A DNA stretch of 35,463 nucleotides from Leptofilum sp050292445 (GCA_050292445.1 JBNKLQ010000024.1:1-35463), one strand, 5' to 3'; counted from the stretch's first letter, positions 22,507-30,883 are shown. Translations and numbers: made by a program. Notes: generated by a model not told the origin, from the letters alone.

Positions 22507-24716
22507 ATTGCTTCCTCAATGATTGGCTGCGGTTCGCCCAGCGCCGCATCGGCCAGCAGATTACCGTACGGCGGCTGCAACACCTTCAAAATGGGCTGGA
22601 TGCAGTGCAGCAGTTCCAAGGGCTGCAACATTTGCGAGCGATGCACCGTAAGCTGGCTGTTTTCCCCGGCAAACTGCTCACTGATGAAATCGGTAGCGGT
22701 AAGCAAAATGACGGGAATGTCCGCCAGCGCCTTATCTTGCTGCATGACGTCGAAGACCTGACGGCCGTTCAGCCCCGGCATAATTAAATCGAGCAAAACC
22801 AAATCAGGCAGCTGCTGGCGCATGGCGCTTAAGCCGCTTTCGCCGTCATAGGCCACCCGCACGGTCAGCTCGTCTGAACGCGCTGCCAAGCCACGCTCTA
22901 CCAGCTGGCAAATGCCACTGTTGTCATCCACCACCAGCAAATTATCCACCCCGCCGATATCATCGATGTACTGGTTGAGCTGTTCAAAATTGATGGGCTT
23001 GTTCAGGCAGGCCAGTGCGCCAAAAGCGTCGGCCATCCAGGTGCGGCTGGGCAAAGAGCAGGTAATGATCGGCACGGGCACCGACAAAGCTGGCGCAGGC
23101 GGTGTTTCGCCCGGCGCCACATTCCACACCACGGCCACCGGATGGTGAGCTGCCACCTGCGCGTCTAGCTCAGTGCCGTCAGCCAGGGGAACGACCTCAT
23201 AATCAGTCAGGTGACGCTGCACCAGGCTGGTCACCGTAGGATCGGGATCGACGACCAGAACCGGGTCCAGCTTGCCCGATGGCCGGGCATTCAATTCACG
23301 CGTACGATACAATTGGCCACCTGGGGATGGCTCTTCCACCGCGAGGGCAACGGTGAAGGTGGAGCCTTGGCCCATGACGCTGTCTACCCAAATACGGCCG
23401 TCATGTGCCTGCACAAAACGATGGCAAATGGCCAAGCCCAGACCTGCCCCACCGTGCTTACGGCTCAGCGAATAATCCACTTGGTAAAATTCGGTGAAAA
23501 TGCGGGCCAACTGCTCTTTAGGAATACCAGGACCGGTGTCCACCACCTGAATCCGCACCTCCCCATCTTGCCGAAAAGCGCGTAGGCAAACGGTTCCTTC
23601 TTCCGTGAAGCGGCAAGCATTGTTGAGCAAATTTAGAAAAACCTGCCGCATTCGGGTGCGGTCCACCTCTAACAGTGGCAACTCTGGCTCGATTTCGGCT
23701 TTTAACGTTACGGCATCGTTGCGGAACAGATCAGCCACCATGCCCAGCGATTCTTGCAGCAACGGCTCCAGTTCGGTTGGCTGTTTGTTCAAGGTAAAGC
23801 CGGTCATTTCAAAATGGGACAAATCCAAAATGTCGTCGATCATGCTCATGAGATGGCGGCTGTTGCGATAAATCTGGCTGACATCTCGGTACAGCTTGGG
23901 TGGCCAGGCCATGCCGCCGTACACCTCCGGCGACAGATACATCACCTCGCTAAAACCCAAAATAATGCTGAGCGGCGTGCGAAATTCGTGGCTGATGTTG
24001 GCGGCAAACTGTTCCTTCATGCGCTGCGACTCGCGCGCCTGCTTGTTGGCAATCAGCAGTTCCCGCTCCGCCTGAAGGCGCAGTTCGTTGGTAATTTGCA
24101 ACGATTTAACGGTGCTGCGCAGTTCGGCCTGTTGGCTGCGGGTGACGTCCAACAGCTGTTCGGCACGGCGCTGCGTTTTGCTGAGCCAATCCAACGCGGT
24201 GTACAGAGCGCGGATTGTCAGCCAGGCAATAATCACCGCCAGGAACAAGTTGGTGAGGATGCCCGCCAGCGGATATGGATAGTTGCGTGCAGTGGCCAGG
24301 TAAACGGCCGTTCCAGCCACCACCGCCCCGGTAACAAATTCACTCCCCTGGACCAGGATCGCCTGGCAAAAAATGAGCAGCACCCCCACAAACGGCAGCC
24401 AGGGGGCAGGTAAATAGAACATGGCATAGAGGAGAACGGCCGTTAATCCCCACACCAACAAATGCCGCGCCAATCCCGGCACACGATCCGACAGCCATAA
24501 GGAACCCAGACCCAAACTTGTCAACAGCAACCAAAAACCAATGGCAGATGTCGGAAACAAGGTGGAGGTTTCATAGAACAAAATGAACATCTGCGCCACG
24601 CCAATCGCCAGCAGCGCCAAACGCCGCACCAGACGGCCACGCAAATCGTCCATGTTCAGCCGGACCGTTTCATCTTGGGCCAGAGAAAATCGGTTAAGAA
24701 GGTTCGTTTTTACCAT
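22503..24716 (-). CDS. Hybrid membrane histidine kinase with two receiver domains
   Basis: 737 residues. Five to six membrane helices at about 31-172, a coiled coil at about 175-235, the HisKA domain with H243 in ISHEFRTPLS, then HATPase with N-box LNLLNNACRF (about 361-370), DTGPGIP (393-399) and GGAGLGLAI (422-430). Two receivers follow. The first (about 485-590) has no phospho-acceptor: VVWNVAPG stands where Asp is expected, but NKPINF keeps the Lys. The second (about 592-715) has D643 (LLDLIMPG) but lacks the conserved Lys, reading MLQPLE. It is coupled by a four-base overlap to the response regulator. The signal is unknown; there is no large extracellular sensor, so sensing is probably within the membrane. 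Confidence 0.92.
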   Translation of the reverse strand: MVKTNLLNRFSLAQDETVRLNMDDLRGRLVRRLALLAIGVAQMFILFYETSTLFPTSAIGFWLLLTSLGLGSLWLSDRVPGLARHLLVWGLTAVLLYAMFYLPAPWLPFVGVLLIFCQAILVQGSEFVTGAVVAGTAVYLATARNYPYPLAGILTNLFLAVIIAWLTIRALYTALDWLSKTQRRAEQLLDVTRSQQAELRSTVKSLQITNELRLQAERELLIANKQARESQRMKEQFAANISHEFRTPLSIILGFSEVMYLSPEVYGGMAWPPKLYRDVSQIYRNSRHLMSMIDDILDLSHFEMTGFTLNKQPTELEPLLQESLGMVADLFRNDAVTLKAEIEPELPLLEVDRTRMRQVFLNLLNNACRFTEEGTVCLRAFRQDGEVRIQVVDTGPGIPKEQLARIFTEFYQVDYSLSRKHGGAGLGLAICHRFVQAHDGRIWVDSVMGQGSTFTVALAVEEPSPGGQLYRTRELNARPSGKLDPVLVVDPDPTVTSLVQRHLTDYEVVPLADGTELDAQVAAHHPVAVVWNVAPGETPPAPALSVPVPIITCSLPSRTWMADAFGALACLNKPINFEQLNQYIDDIGGVDNLLVVDDNSGICQLVERGLAARSDELTVRVAYDGESGLSAMRQQLPDLVLLDLIMPGLNGRQVFDVMQQDKALADIPVILLTATDFISEQFAGENSQLTVHRSQMLQPLELLHCIQPILKVLQPPYGNLLADAALGEPQPIIEEAI

Positions 24717-24743
24717 CGCTACATCTCAGGAGCTAAAAGAGTG

Positions 24744-24794
24744 GAGATTGGAGACGAGGGGTTTCAAATCTCCAGTGTCCTAGTTTCCAATCTC
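24744..24794. repeat. Palindromic repeat with GGAGATTGGAGA arm (intergenic copy)
   Basis: GAGATTGGAGAC (24744-24755) pairs with GTTTCCAATCTC (24783-24794), with one G-T pair. It lies in the region upstream of the hybrid kinase. The same arm occurs in the flippase gene at 31254-31284, so this is one family of small mobile-looking palindromes. Confidence 0.65.
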
Positions 24795-24935
24795 TAAATC
24801 TTGAATTATCTTTTGGATTTTTATTGGCGTATTGTAATGCGGATTGACGTGAGGGTAAAAAACGGCCGTCTTAGAGCACGATTTCCCTGGAAACCCTTTC
24901 ATACATAATCCTAAAACAGTTTCCGGGGAAATACA

Positions 24936-25193
24936 TTAACGCCGCCAGCGGCGATGTAGCCCATACAAAACCAGGGCCAGCAGCAGCCAGCCAAAGGCTA
25001 GAAAGCCCAACTCGGCCACACCACTGCCATAAAAAACCACGGCCGAATCGCCCGGTCCAGGTAATGTGTCTGACAAAGCCCACTTCAGGCTAAATTCGTA
25101 CCAGAACCAGAGCCAAAATAGGCCAATGATTAAGCAGAGAACGGCCGTTACCGGCAAAATAACTCGTCGCAAAGATTGAAACATGGCCGTCAT
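24936..25193 (-). CDS. Small two-helix membrane protein, unrecognised
   Basis: 85 residues with two clear hydrophobic helices (VILPVTAVLCLIIGLFWLWF and ELGFLAFGWLLLALVLYGL) joined by a short loop with LPGPGDSAVVFYGSG, and a basic C-terminus (HRRWRR). It lies alone on the minus strand between the kinase and the citrate synthase fusion. An ACGGCCGT copy falls inside it. The ribosome site is poor (GGGAAAG, 12 bases before the ATG at 25193; a second ATG is three codons on). I have no family for it; a real gene is likelier than not because of the hydrophobic pattern and the lack of a competing frame. Confidence 0.5.
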   Translation of the reverse strand: MTAMFQSLRRVILPVTAVLCLIIGLFWLWFWYEFSLKWALSDTLPGPGDSAVVFYGSGVAELGFLAFGWLLLALVLYGLHRRWRR

Positions 25194-25309
25194 TATGAGC
25201 AGACTTTCCCTTTTTCGTCAATGGCCCATCTGTATAGTCACAGAGGGAAAAGAGAAGGCAGAGAAGGCGGATCAAGCCCCCGAAAACTTTGTGTGCTCTG
25301 CGGCAAATA

Positions 25310-26527
25310 TTAAGATGGGCGTTTGCCAACGTATCGCGCACGAGGGCGAATGAGCTGCTCCTCTTTGTACTGCTCGATGGCCTGACCCAACCAACCGGCC
25401 GTTCGCCCCAGAGCAAACAAGATGAGCGGCACACCAGCAGGCAGTTTGGCAGCGTGTGCCAAAGCGACCAATCCCAAATCAATCGTAGGCAGCTGGCCAG
25501 TTGCTTCGGCCATTACATTTATTAATTCTTGCACAATGGCAACGGCCGTTTCCCCACCAAACACCTCTTCTACTAAAGCCAACAGCAGTTGCGCCCGTGG
25601 ATCACCCGCCGGGTACAGGGGATGACCAAAGCCAGGAATGATCTCCCCGCGCCGCAGCCGCGCCGCCACGGTTGAACGTACCCCAGCCACCGAACCAGCC
25701 TCGCGCACCAGCGCCGCGACGTGCTCCGTGTGCCCGCCATGCAACGCCCCTTGCAACGCGGCCAATCCCGCCTGCACAATTGCATACGGGTTCGTCTGCG
25801 CCGACGCCACCACCCGCGCCGCAAATGCCGACACGTTCAGCTCATGATCAGCACAAAGAATGAGCGCGCTGTTGAGCAACGCCTCCACAGCAGGCTGGTC
25901 CGGTGCCCACGCCTGTTGCAAAGCAGCGGCTAAATTCGTATGTGGCTGGCTGCCAGTCACCGCCCAGGTAAGCAGATGAAGTAAGCGCGCGCCGGTCTGG
26001 CAAACGGCCGTTCCTGCCAAATCATACGCCGCCAAATCGTGTTCAGCCAGCAAAGGCAGCAGCACCTGAAACCGCGTGAATAAAGGCAGTGACCGCAAAA
26101 TGGGCTGCACATCAACCATGTGCTGCCGCAACCCAGACGGTAGTTCAGGGGGAAATAAATTGGCCGCATCGAGCGAATCACGCCACAGCAGCGAGGCAAC
26201 TGCTTCAAACGACGCAGATTGCGCCAGCTGCGTTGCGTCTTGACCTCTGTAGTAGAAACGGCCGTCTTCGATCAACGTCACTGCCGAGGCCAGCACCGGC
26301 GTGCCCCAATGCAGCGCCGACTCGGCCGCCTGAGCCGGATTTTGCCGCAGCGCTTTGCGTGCTTGCAGCGCTTCCACATCCGCTCGTGCGTACCGCTTGG
26401 CCCGACTTTTGCCCGTCCCCGGCTCCGAGTGAATCAATCCCCGGCTAACGTACGCGTACAGCGTCGGCAGGGTAATTTCCAGAGCAGTAGCGGCTTCTTT
26501 GGCGGTTAAGTAGTTGTTTTCCGTCAT
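25310..26527 (-). CDS. Citrate synthase family protein with N-terminal MerR/excisionase-like HTH
   Basis: 405 residues. Residues about 5-60 are a helix-turn-helix of the MerR/excisionase type (YLTAKEAATALEITLPTLYA, then YVSRGLIHSEPG and RYARADVEALQARK). The rest is citrate synthase: H228 in CADHELNVSAFAAR, H263 in GALHGGHTEH, H302 in GFGHPLYPAGDPRA, and the catalytic Asp in LPTIDLGLVAL. The active-site set looks complete, so it may condense acetyl-CoA or propionyl-CoA with oxaloacetate. Proteins of this build are known in several phyla, but the purpose of the DNA-binding part is unclear. It follows threonine dehydratase by nine bases on the same strand, and threonine dehydratase feeds 2-oxobutyrate towards propionyl-CoA, so a 2-methylcitrate role is possible. 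Confidence 0.9.
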   Translation of the reverse strand: MTENNYLTAKEAATALEITLPTLYAYVSRGLIHSEPGTGKSRAKRYARADVEALQARKALRQNPAQAAESALHWGTPVLASAVTLIEDGRFYYRGQDATQLAQSASFEAVASLLWRDSLDAANLFPPELPSGLRQHMVDVQPILRSLPLFTRFQVLLPLLAEHDLAAYDLAGTAVCQTGARLLHLLTWAVTGSQPHTNLAAALQQAWAPDQPAVEALLNSALILCADHELNVSAFAARVVASAQTNPYAIVQAGLAALQGALHGGHTEHVAALVREAGSVAGVRSTVAARLRRGEIIPGFGHPLYPAGDPRAQLLLALVEEVFGGETAVAIVQELINVMAEATGQLPTIDLGLVALAHAAKLPAGVPLILFALGRTAGWLGQAIEQYKEEQLIRPRARYVGKRPS

Positions 26528-26536
26528 GCAGAAACC

Positions 26537-27493
26537 CTATTGATTTACAACCTCGCGCAACAAATCCATTGACAAATTGCCACCAGTGAGAATGCAAACG
26601 GCCGTTTTTCCCACCACATCTACGCTACCGGCCAGCAAAGGCGCAATCGCCGTTGCCCCAGATGGTTCAATCACCAATTGATGCTCGGCCAGCAGCGCCA
26701 GAATCGCCTGGCGAATTTGGGTCTCGCTCACCAACGCGATTTCCGGTGGATTGGCTTGCAGCACCTTGAACGGTGTCGCGCCAAAACCGCCTGCCAGGCC
26801 ATCGGCAATAGTAGGCGCGTGGTCATATGGGTCGATGGCCCGATTTTGGGCAAAACTGAGCTGCGCCGCTGGGCTGGCCTCTGGCTGCACGCCCACGATA
26901 TGGCATGAGGGTTTGATGTGGCGAACGGCCGTTGCCACCCCACCGATCAATCCCCCGCCACCCACCGGCACCAAAATCAACTCAGCCGCAGGCAAATTGG
27001 TCATAATTTCCACGCCAATCGTGCCCTGACCGGTAATCACGTCCAGATCATCATATGCCGCAATCTCTGTTGCACCAGTTCGCGCCCTAAATTCGTCAGC
27101 TGCCTGATGAGCATCTTCGTACGTTTGTCCGGCCAAATGCAAGTTGACGGGGAAGCGGCGCAGCTTTTTTAGCTTGGCCTCTGGCGCAGTTTCCGGCACA
27201 AAAATCTCCGCCTGTCCCACTCCCAGCGAGGTCACCGCATGAGCCACGCCCAGCGCGTGGTTCCCGGCTGAAGCAGTCACAATCCCGCGCGCTTTTTCCA
27301 CCTCACTGAGCTGGCTAATTTTGTTCAGCGCGCCCCGCACCTTAAAAGAGCCGGTCGGCTGATGGTTTTCCAGCTTGAGCCAAATGTCGCCACCAGTTAA
27401 TTCGCTCAGGAAATCGCTGCGAAAGAGCGGCGTGTAGCGAATGTACGACCGTATCCGCCGTTTCGCCTTTAAAAATTCCGACAATTCAATCAT
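26537..27493 (-). CDS. Threonine/serine dehydratase, PLP-dependent, no regulatory domain
   Basis: 318 residues from the ATG at 27493. Deaminates threonine to 2-oxobutyrate (or serine to pyruvate). The PLP lysine is K51 in PTGSFKVRGALNKIS; the phosphate-binding glycine loop is VPVGGGGLIGG; ASAGNHALGVAH is the substrate loop. There is no C-terminal ACT-like domain, so it is of the catabolic TdcB/serine racemase size rather than the 500-residue biosynthetic IlvA. Start choice: on the minus strand AAGGTG lies six bases before the ATG at 27493, better than the GTG at 27502 or the ATG at 27499. It forms an operon with the HTH-citrate synthase and diverges from the second citrate synthase. Confidence 0.93.
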   Translation of the reverse strand: MIELSEFLKAKRRIRSYIRYTPLFRSDFLSELTGGDIWLKLENHQPTGSFKVRGALNKISQLSEVEKARGIVTASAGNHALGVAHAVTSLGVGQAEIFVPETAPEAKLKKLRRFPVNLHLAGQTYEDAHQAADEFRARTGATEIAAYDDLDVITGQGTIGVEIMTNLPAAELILVPVGGGGLIGGVATAVRHIKPSCHIVGVQPEASPAAQLSFAQNRAIDPYDHAPTIADGLAGGFGATPFKVLQANPPEIALVSETQIRQAILALLAEHQLVIEPSGATAIAPLLAGSVDVVGKTAVCILTGGNLSMDLLREVVNQ

Positions 27494-27505
27494 TATCATC
27501 ACCTT

Positions 27506-27554
27506 ATATTGATTATTAAATCAATATTGACACACAACAATCAACTATTAAAAT
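27506..27554 (+). promoter_or_regulatory. Divergent promoter region with palindromes before citrate synthase
   Basis: On the plus strand TTGACA (27527-27532) and TAAAAT (27549-27554) are 16 bases apart, a good sigma-70 promoter for citrate synthase. ATATTGAT (27506-27513) and ATCAATAT (27520-27527) form a perfect dyad, and TCAATATTGA (27521-27530) is itself a palindrome that covers the -35 box. On the minus strand TTGATT and TTTAAT (complements of 27539-27544 and 27515-27520) could serve the dehydratase. A bound protein would affect both directions; the HTH-citrate synthase encoded next door is a candidate. Confidence 0.6.
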
Positions 27555-27598
27555 GAAGCATACTGAATTTAACGGACGGAGTCAATATGTAGGTAGAG

Positions 27599-27633
27599 TT
27601 GCAAGTGGCAAGTGGCAGGTTGACTACTTGCAA
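27599..27633. repeat. Small repeat with TTGCAAGTGGCAAGTGGCA unit before citrate synthase
   Basis: TTGCAAGT (27599-27606) and ACTTGCAA (27626-27633) are inverted, and the left side holds a tandem AAGTGGC unit. It lies between the promoter and the ribosome site, so it would be in the leader of the citrate synthase message. Looks like a dispersed intergenic element; no other copy is in this window. Confidence 0.45.
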
Positions 27634-27681
27634 TTTGCCCACTTACACACTCGCCCACCCACAAACTTTTAAGGAGCAAAA

Positions 27682-28818
27682 ATGTCAGCAAACAACGGAT
27701 ATGATCCCGGTCTGGCCGGGGTATTAGCAGCAGAAACATATTTAAGCCATGTGGATGGTCTAAAAGGCGAATTGGTCATTGCTGGATTTCCCCTGGCAAA
27801 GCTGGCCGCCAACGCCACGTTTGAAGAGACCGTTTATTTGCTGTGGCACGGCCGTTTGCCCAACCAAACCGAACTGGCAGACCTAAAAAACGAACTGGCG
27901 GCGTTACGGCCGTTACCTCCAGCCACCCTAAACTTGCTACGTGAAGCATCTCAAGCCCACACCACCCCAATGGACGCCCTGCGCATGGCCTCAGCCACGC
28001 TGGATTTAGGCAGCAGTCATGCAGACCACCTTAGCACGGCCAAGGCCGTGGTGGCCCGCATCGCCACGATAGTGGCTAGCTACCACCGGCTGCGGCAGGG
28101 CAAAGAACCCATCGCACCCGATCCCAGCCTGAGCCACGCGGCCAACTTTTTGTACATGCTCACCGGCACAACGCCTAGCGCCGCCCGCGTACGCGGCCTG
28201 GAAACATACCTCAACACGGTCGTCGATCACGGGCTGAATGCCTCAACTTTTGCCGCGCGCGTCATCATTGCCACGCAGTCGGACTTGGTTTCGGCCGTGA
28301 CGGGGGCAATTGGCGCATTAAAAGGGCCTATTCACGGTGGCGCACCCGGCCCGGCGCTGGACACCGTGTTCGAGATTGGCACAGCAGACCGGGCTGAAGC
28401 GGTGCTGCAAGCCAAGCTGGATGCCGGTGAACGGCTGATGGGCTTTGGCCATCGGGTCTACAAAGTGCGCGATCCCCGTGCTGAGGTACTGGGCACTGCC
28501 GCCGAGCAGATGTTCCGCGCCGACGGTGATATGGCGCTGTATGAATTGGCCAAAACGGTGGAGGATACGGCCGTTCGCCTTTTAGCCATTCACAAACCAG
28601 GACGCAATCTGCAAACCAACGTAGAGTTTTACACCGCCCTGCTGCTGCATGGTCTGGGTCTAGAAACCGACATTTTCACCCCCACTTTTGCCATCGGGCG
28701 CACAGCGGGTTGGCTGGCCCACTGTTTTGAGCAGATGAAATACGGCCGTCTCATCCGCCCCCAATCCCGCTACATCGGCGATATGGATCGGGAGTGGGTT
28801 CCGGTTGCAGAAAGGTAA
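27682..28818 (+). CDS. gltA: Citrate synthase (or 2-methylcitrate synthase)
   Basis: 378 residues, the size of short dimeric citrate synthases. Active-site histidines are H183 (VVDHGLNASTFAAR), H218 (GPIHGGAPG) and H257 (GFGHRVYKVRDPRA). The catalytic Asp position is Glu: TNVEFYTALLLHGLG at 313-327 (E315), where many enzymes have NVDFYSG. The same substitution may be normal in this clade. The ribosome site AAGGAG lies six to seven bases before the ATG. It diverges from the dehydratase/HTH-citrate synthase operon across a palindromic control region, so the two citrate synthases may have different substrates or be reciprocally controlled. Confidence 0.93.
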   Translation: MSANNGYDPGLAGVLAAETYLSHVDGLKGELVIAGFPLAKLAANATFEETVYLLWHGRLPNQTELADLKNELAALRPLPPATLNLLREASQAHTTPMDALRMASATLDLGSSHADHLSTAKAVVARIATIVASYHRLRQGKEPIAPDPSLSHAANFLYMLTGTTPSAARVRGLETYLNTVVDHGLNASTFAARVIIATQSDLVSAVTGAIGALKGPIHGGAPGPALDTVFEIGTADRAEAVLQAKLDAGERLMGFGHRVYKVRDPRAEVLGTAAEQMFRADGDMALYELAKTVEDTAVRLLAIHKPGRNLQTNVEFYTALLLHGLGLETDIFTPTFAIGRTAGWLAHCFEQMKYGRLIRPQSRYIGDMDREWVPVAER

Positions 28819-28822
28819 AATC

Positions 28823-28877
28823 AACAGATTTCGCAGATTGAGATGATTAAAAAAAATCTGTTAAATCCGCGAAATCT
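28823..28877. terminator. Palindromic repeat/terminator between convergent genes
   Basis: AACAGATT (28823-28830) pairs with AATCTGTT (28855-28862), and, as an alternative, AGATTTCGC (28826-28834) with GCGAAATCT (28869-28877). The spacer has eight A residues. It sits between the convergent stops of citrate synthase and the glycosyltransferase and could end both transcripts. The CGCAGATT segment is shared with the repeats at 30052-30110 and 35146-35203. Confidence 0.55.
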
Positions 28878-28891
28878 TTGATAAAAATCCG

Positions 28892-30028
28892 TCAAAGCCA
28901 CTTCCCCAGCCACCATTTCAACCTCTGGCGCAGGCCTACCTGCCGACGAACAAAATAGACGTGGCGGCGGCTCTCGGCACGCAGGCGGGCTCGCCAGCTT
29001 TGGTCCAAATCAGCCGTGCGGCCAAAGCAAATGCCTGTGCCGGGTTGCTGGTGGATGACGTTGGCCAGGAACGGCCGTAATTCCATGCCAAACGTCATCA
29101 GCGGATGGTGCATCTCTTGCGTTGTCAGCACAAATTCGGTGGGGATGTTGGCTAATGAGCGGGTACCGTGCAAATCCACAGTGAAGTCATAAGCCGCCAA
29201 CTGGCCCGTCAGCCGATTCAGTCGCTCCGGCAGCATCTCCTGGAACGAATCGTATACCGCCACCGCAATGGGCAGCGGCTGGAAGCGAAAGCTGGCCCGC
29301 CGCGTTTGCAGCGGCACCTGGAAAAACGAACTGCCGCGCACGTGTGTGCCGCTGTCGCCAAAATTGGTGCTGAGCGATTCGCGGGGAAAGACGTAAAAGC
29401 GGTTCGTTTGCACCAGGTATTTGGTTTTTAAAGGGAACCAGTCGGTAGCGGGGAAAGTTTGGAATAATTCGTGCATGTTGTCGGCGGGGCGAACGGTTGA
29501 TTCGGCCGTTTTTCGCCACTCCTGAAACCTCGCCCACTGTTTCTGCGTGTACGCTTGCCCCTGAAACCAGGCAATTTGCATAAAAAAAACGTCGCCATCA
29601 TCCAAGTATGGGGTGAATGGCTCATGGGTAATGCCGTGAAACCAAAGGGCATTCAGGGAAATTCCGGCAATTTGTGGGTCATCAGCGTAAAAATCGAGCG
29701 CACTGGCCGCGTACCGGTACGCCATCGGCGACACAACGAGATCGTCTTCCAGCAGCATGATCGCGCCAAATTCATCGACCATATCGCCACAGGCAAAAAC
29801 GTGATTGATGAGGCCATACGGCCGTTCCCGTACCACAATCCGCTTCTCACCCAACAGCCATTCAAACTGCTCCGCCACCGACAACACCTGCGCAAACAGG
29901 TCACCGCCCGCATCAACCGAAATCACTAACGGCACATCTACCGCTCCCCGCAACGCTGCCAACGACACCAGCAGCCGCCGCAGCGCCTCCGGCCGATTGT
30001 AGGCCACCACTACAATCGCAGGCTTCAT
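28892..30028 (-). CDS. Glycosyltransferase, GT-A fold
   Basis: 378 residues starting MKPAIVVVAYNRPEALRRLL, the nucleotide-sugar-binding strand of GT2/GT13-like enzymes. The acidic metal site is LLEDDLVVSP (E94, D95, D96). ISVDAGGD near residue 36-43 is another hallmark of the fold. The C-terminal third (after about residue 230) is unfamiliar, with a basic end (RLKWWLGKWL) that may touch the membrane. The acceptor is unknown. It is on the same strand as a nucleoside phosphorylase and a flippase, and only the flippase relates to glycan export. AGGTG lies about nine bases before the ATG. Confidence 0.85.
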   Translation of the reverse strand: MKPAIVVVAYNRPEALRRLLVSLAALRGAVDVPLVISVDAGGDLFAQVLSVAEQFEWLLGEKRIVVRERPYGLINHVFACGDMVDEFGAIMLLEDDLVVSPMAYRYAASALDFYADDPQIAGISLNALWFHGITHEPFTPYLDDGDVFFMQIAWFQGQAYTQKQWARFQEWRKTAESTVRPADNMHELFQTFPATDWFPLKTKYLVQTNRFYVFPRESLSTNFGDSGTHVRGSSFFQVPLQTRRASFRFQPLPIAVAVYDSFQEMLPERLNRLTGQLAAYDFTVDLHGTRSLANIPTEFVLTTQEMHHPLMTFGMELRPFLANVIHQQPGTGICFGRTADLDQSWRARLRAESRRHVYFVRRQVGLRQRLKWWLGKWL

Positions 30029-30051
30029 TGGAGTGCACCTATTTTTATAGG

Positions 30052-30110
30052 ACGCAGATTTACCTGATCCACCTGATTTTTCTGATCAGTTGGATCAGGC
30101 AAATCTGCGT
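30052..30110. repeat. Long palindromic repeat between glycosyltransferase and phosphorylase genes
   Basis: A 19-base arm (30052-30070, beginning ACGCAGATTT) and its partner (30092-30110, ending AAATCTGCGT) differ by one base. The loop contains TGATCA and further short GATCAG units. It lies between the phosphorylase stop and the glycosyltransferase start on the minus strand, without a T tract. The arm ends match those of the repeat inside the methyltransferase gene in character. Confidence 0.7.
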
Positions 30111-30125
30111 TCCATTTTTCTAACC

Positions 30126-30878
30126 TCATAAAAATTTCTCCACGATTGCGTCGAGTGCCTGCGTGAGATGACGTTCGGGACGTTTGGAATCGGAGGCTGG
30201 CTGCCAGACGCCATTTGCCAATGAATCGCTAACGGCTAATAAGGCAGCAGCTTGTTTCTGGCAATGTTGGGCCACAGCAAACAGAGCGGCAACCTCCATT
30301 TCCACGGTTTGCACGCCTTGCTGCTGGTAATGGGCCACAGCGACGGCCGTTTCCCGGTAAGGTGCGTCGGTGGTCCAGGTTGCTCCTTTTTTTAAGGGCA
30401 ATTTTGTGTCAGATACGGCCGTTTCCACCCATGCCGTTAAATCTTGAGCAGCAGCCACGGCAGACCCTGGAGGTAAGTAATGGTGCGACGTGCCCTCATC
30501 ACGAACGGCCGTTTCCACCAACACCAAATCGCCACAGTGCAGCGACGACTGCAAGCCACCGGCAATGCCCAGCCAAACAAACGCAGCCACACCCCAGGCA
30601 GCAAACTCTTCCACTAGCACGCCAACCACCGGCGCACCCACGCCAAACTGCCCGGCCACCGCTACACGATTCCCGGTTTTGCCCAGCAGGTACGTCTCGC
30701 CAAAAAAGCCATCGATTCGCTTACCCTGCCATCGCTTCACGGCATGGCGCAGCACTGCTGCTTGGGGGCAGAAGATGATCAGTTGGGGTGGCTCAGGTAA
30801 GCGAAGATGTTGCAGCCGAGAAACGGCCGTTAACAGCGGTGGAGAATCACTATTTTGAGGAAAATTAGGAAATGTCAT
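30126..30878 (-). CDS. Nucleoside phosphorylase (uridine/purine phosphorylase superfamily)
   Basis: 250 residues. The family layout is visible: AVAGQFGVGAPVVGVLVEEF, FVWLGIAGGLQSSLHCGDLV, LVETAVRDEGTSHHYLPPGS, and the substrate motif TVEMEVAALFAVAQ, in which Met and Glu contact the ribose. Members split nucleosides with phosphate into base and sugar phosphate. The length and 'VEMEVAALF' place it nearer uridine phosphorylase-type trimers/hexamers, but base specificity is not clear. Four ACGGCCGT motifs lie inside it, all read as T-A-V. It starts five bases after the flippase stop, so the two are coupled. Confidence 0.88.
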   Translation of the reverse strand: MTFPNFPQNSDSPPLLTAVSRLQHLRLPEPPQLIIFCPQAAVLRHAVKRWQGKRIDGFFGETYLLGKTGNRVAVAGQFGVGAPVVGVLVEEFAAWGVAAFVWLGIAGGLQSSLHCGDLVLVETAVRDEGTSHHYLPPGSAVAAAQDLTAWVETAVSDTKLPLKKGATWTTDAPYRETAVAVAHYQQQGVQTVEMEVAALFAVAQHCQKQAAALLAVSDSLANGVWQPASDSKRPERHLTQALDAIVEKFL

Positions 30879-30883
30879 CCGAA

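Noticed and set aside
21637..24413. Long plus-strand frames opposite the response regulator and hybrid kinase
   Set aside because: They are antisense shadows of clear kinase and receiver domains, with no ribosome sites and improbable composition.
28823..28877. CRISPR-like repeats (here and at other palindromes)
   Set aside because: The palindromes are isolated, differ in sequence and have no regularly spaced unique spacers; no cas genes are present.
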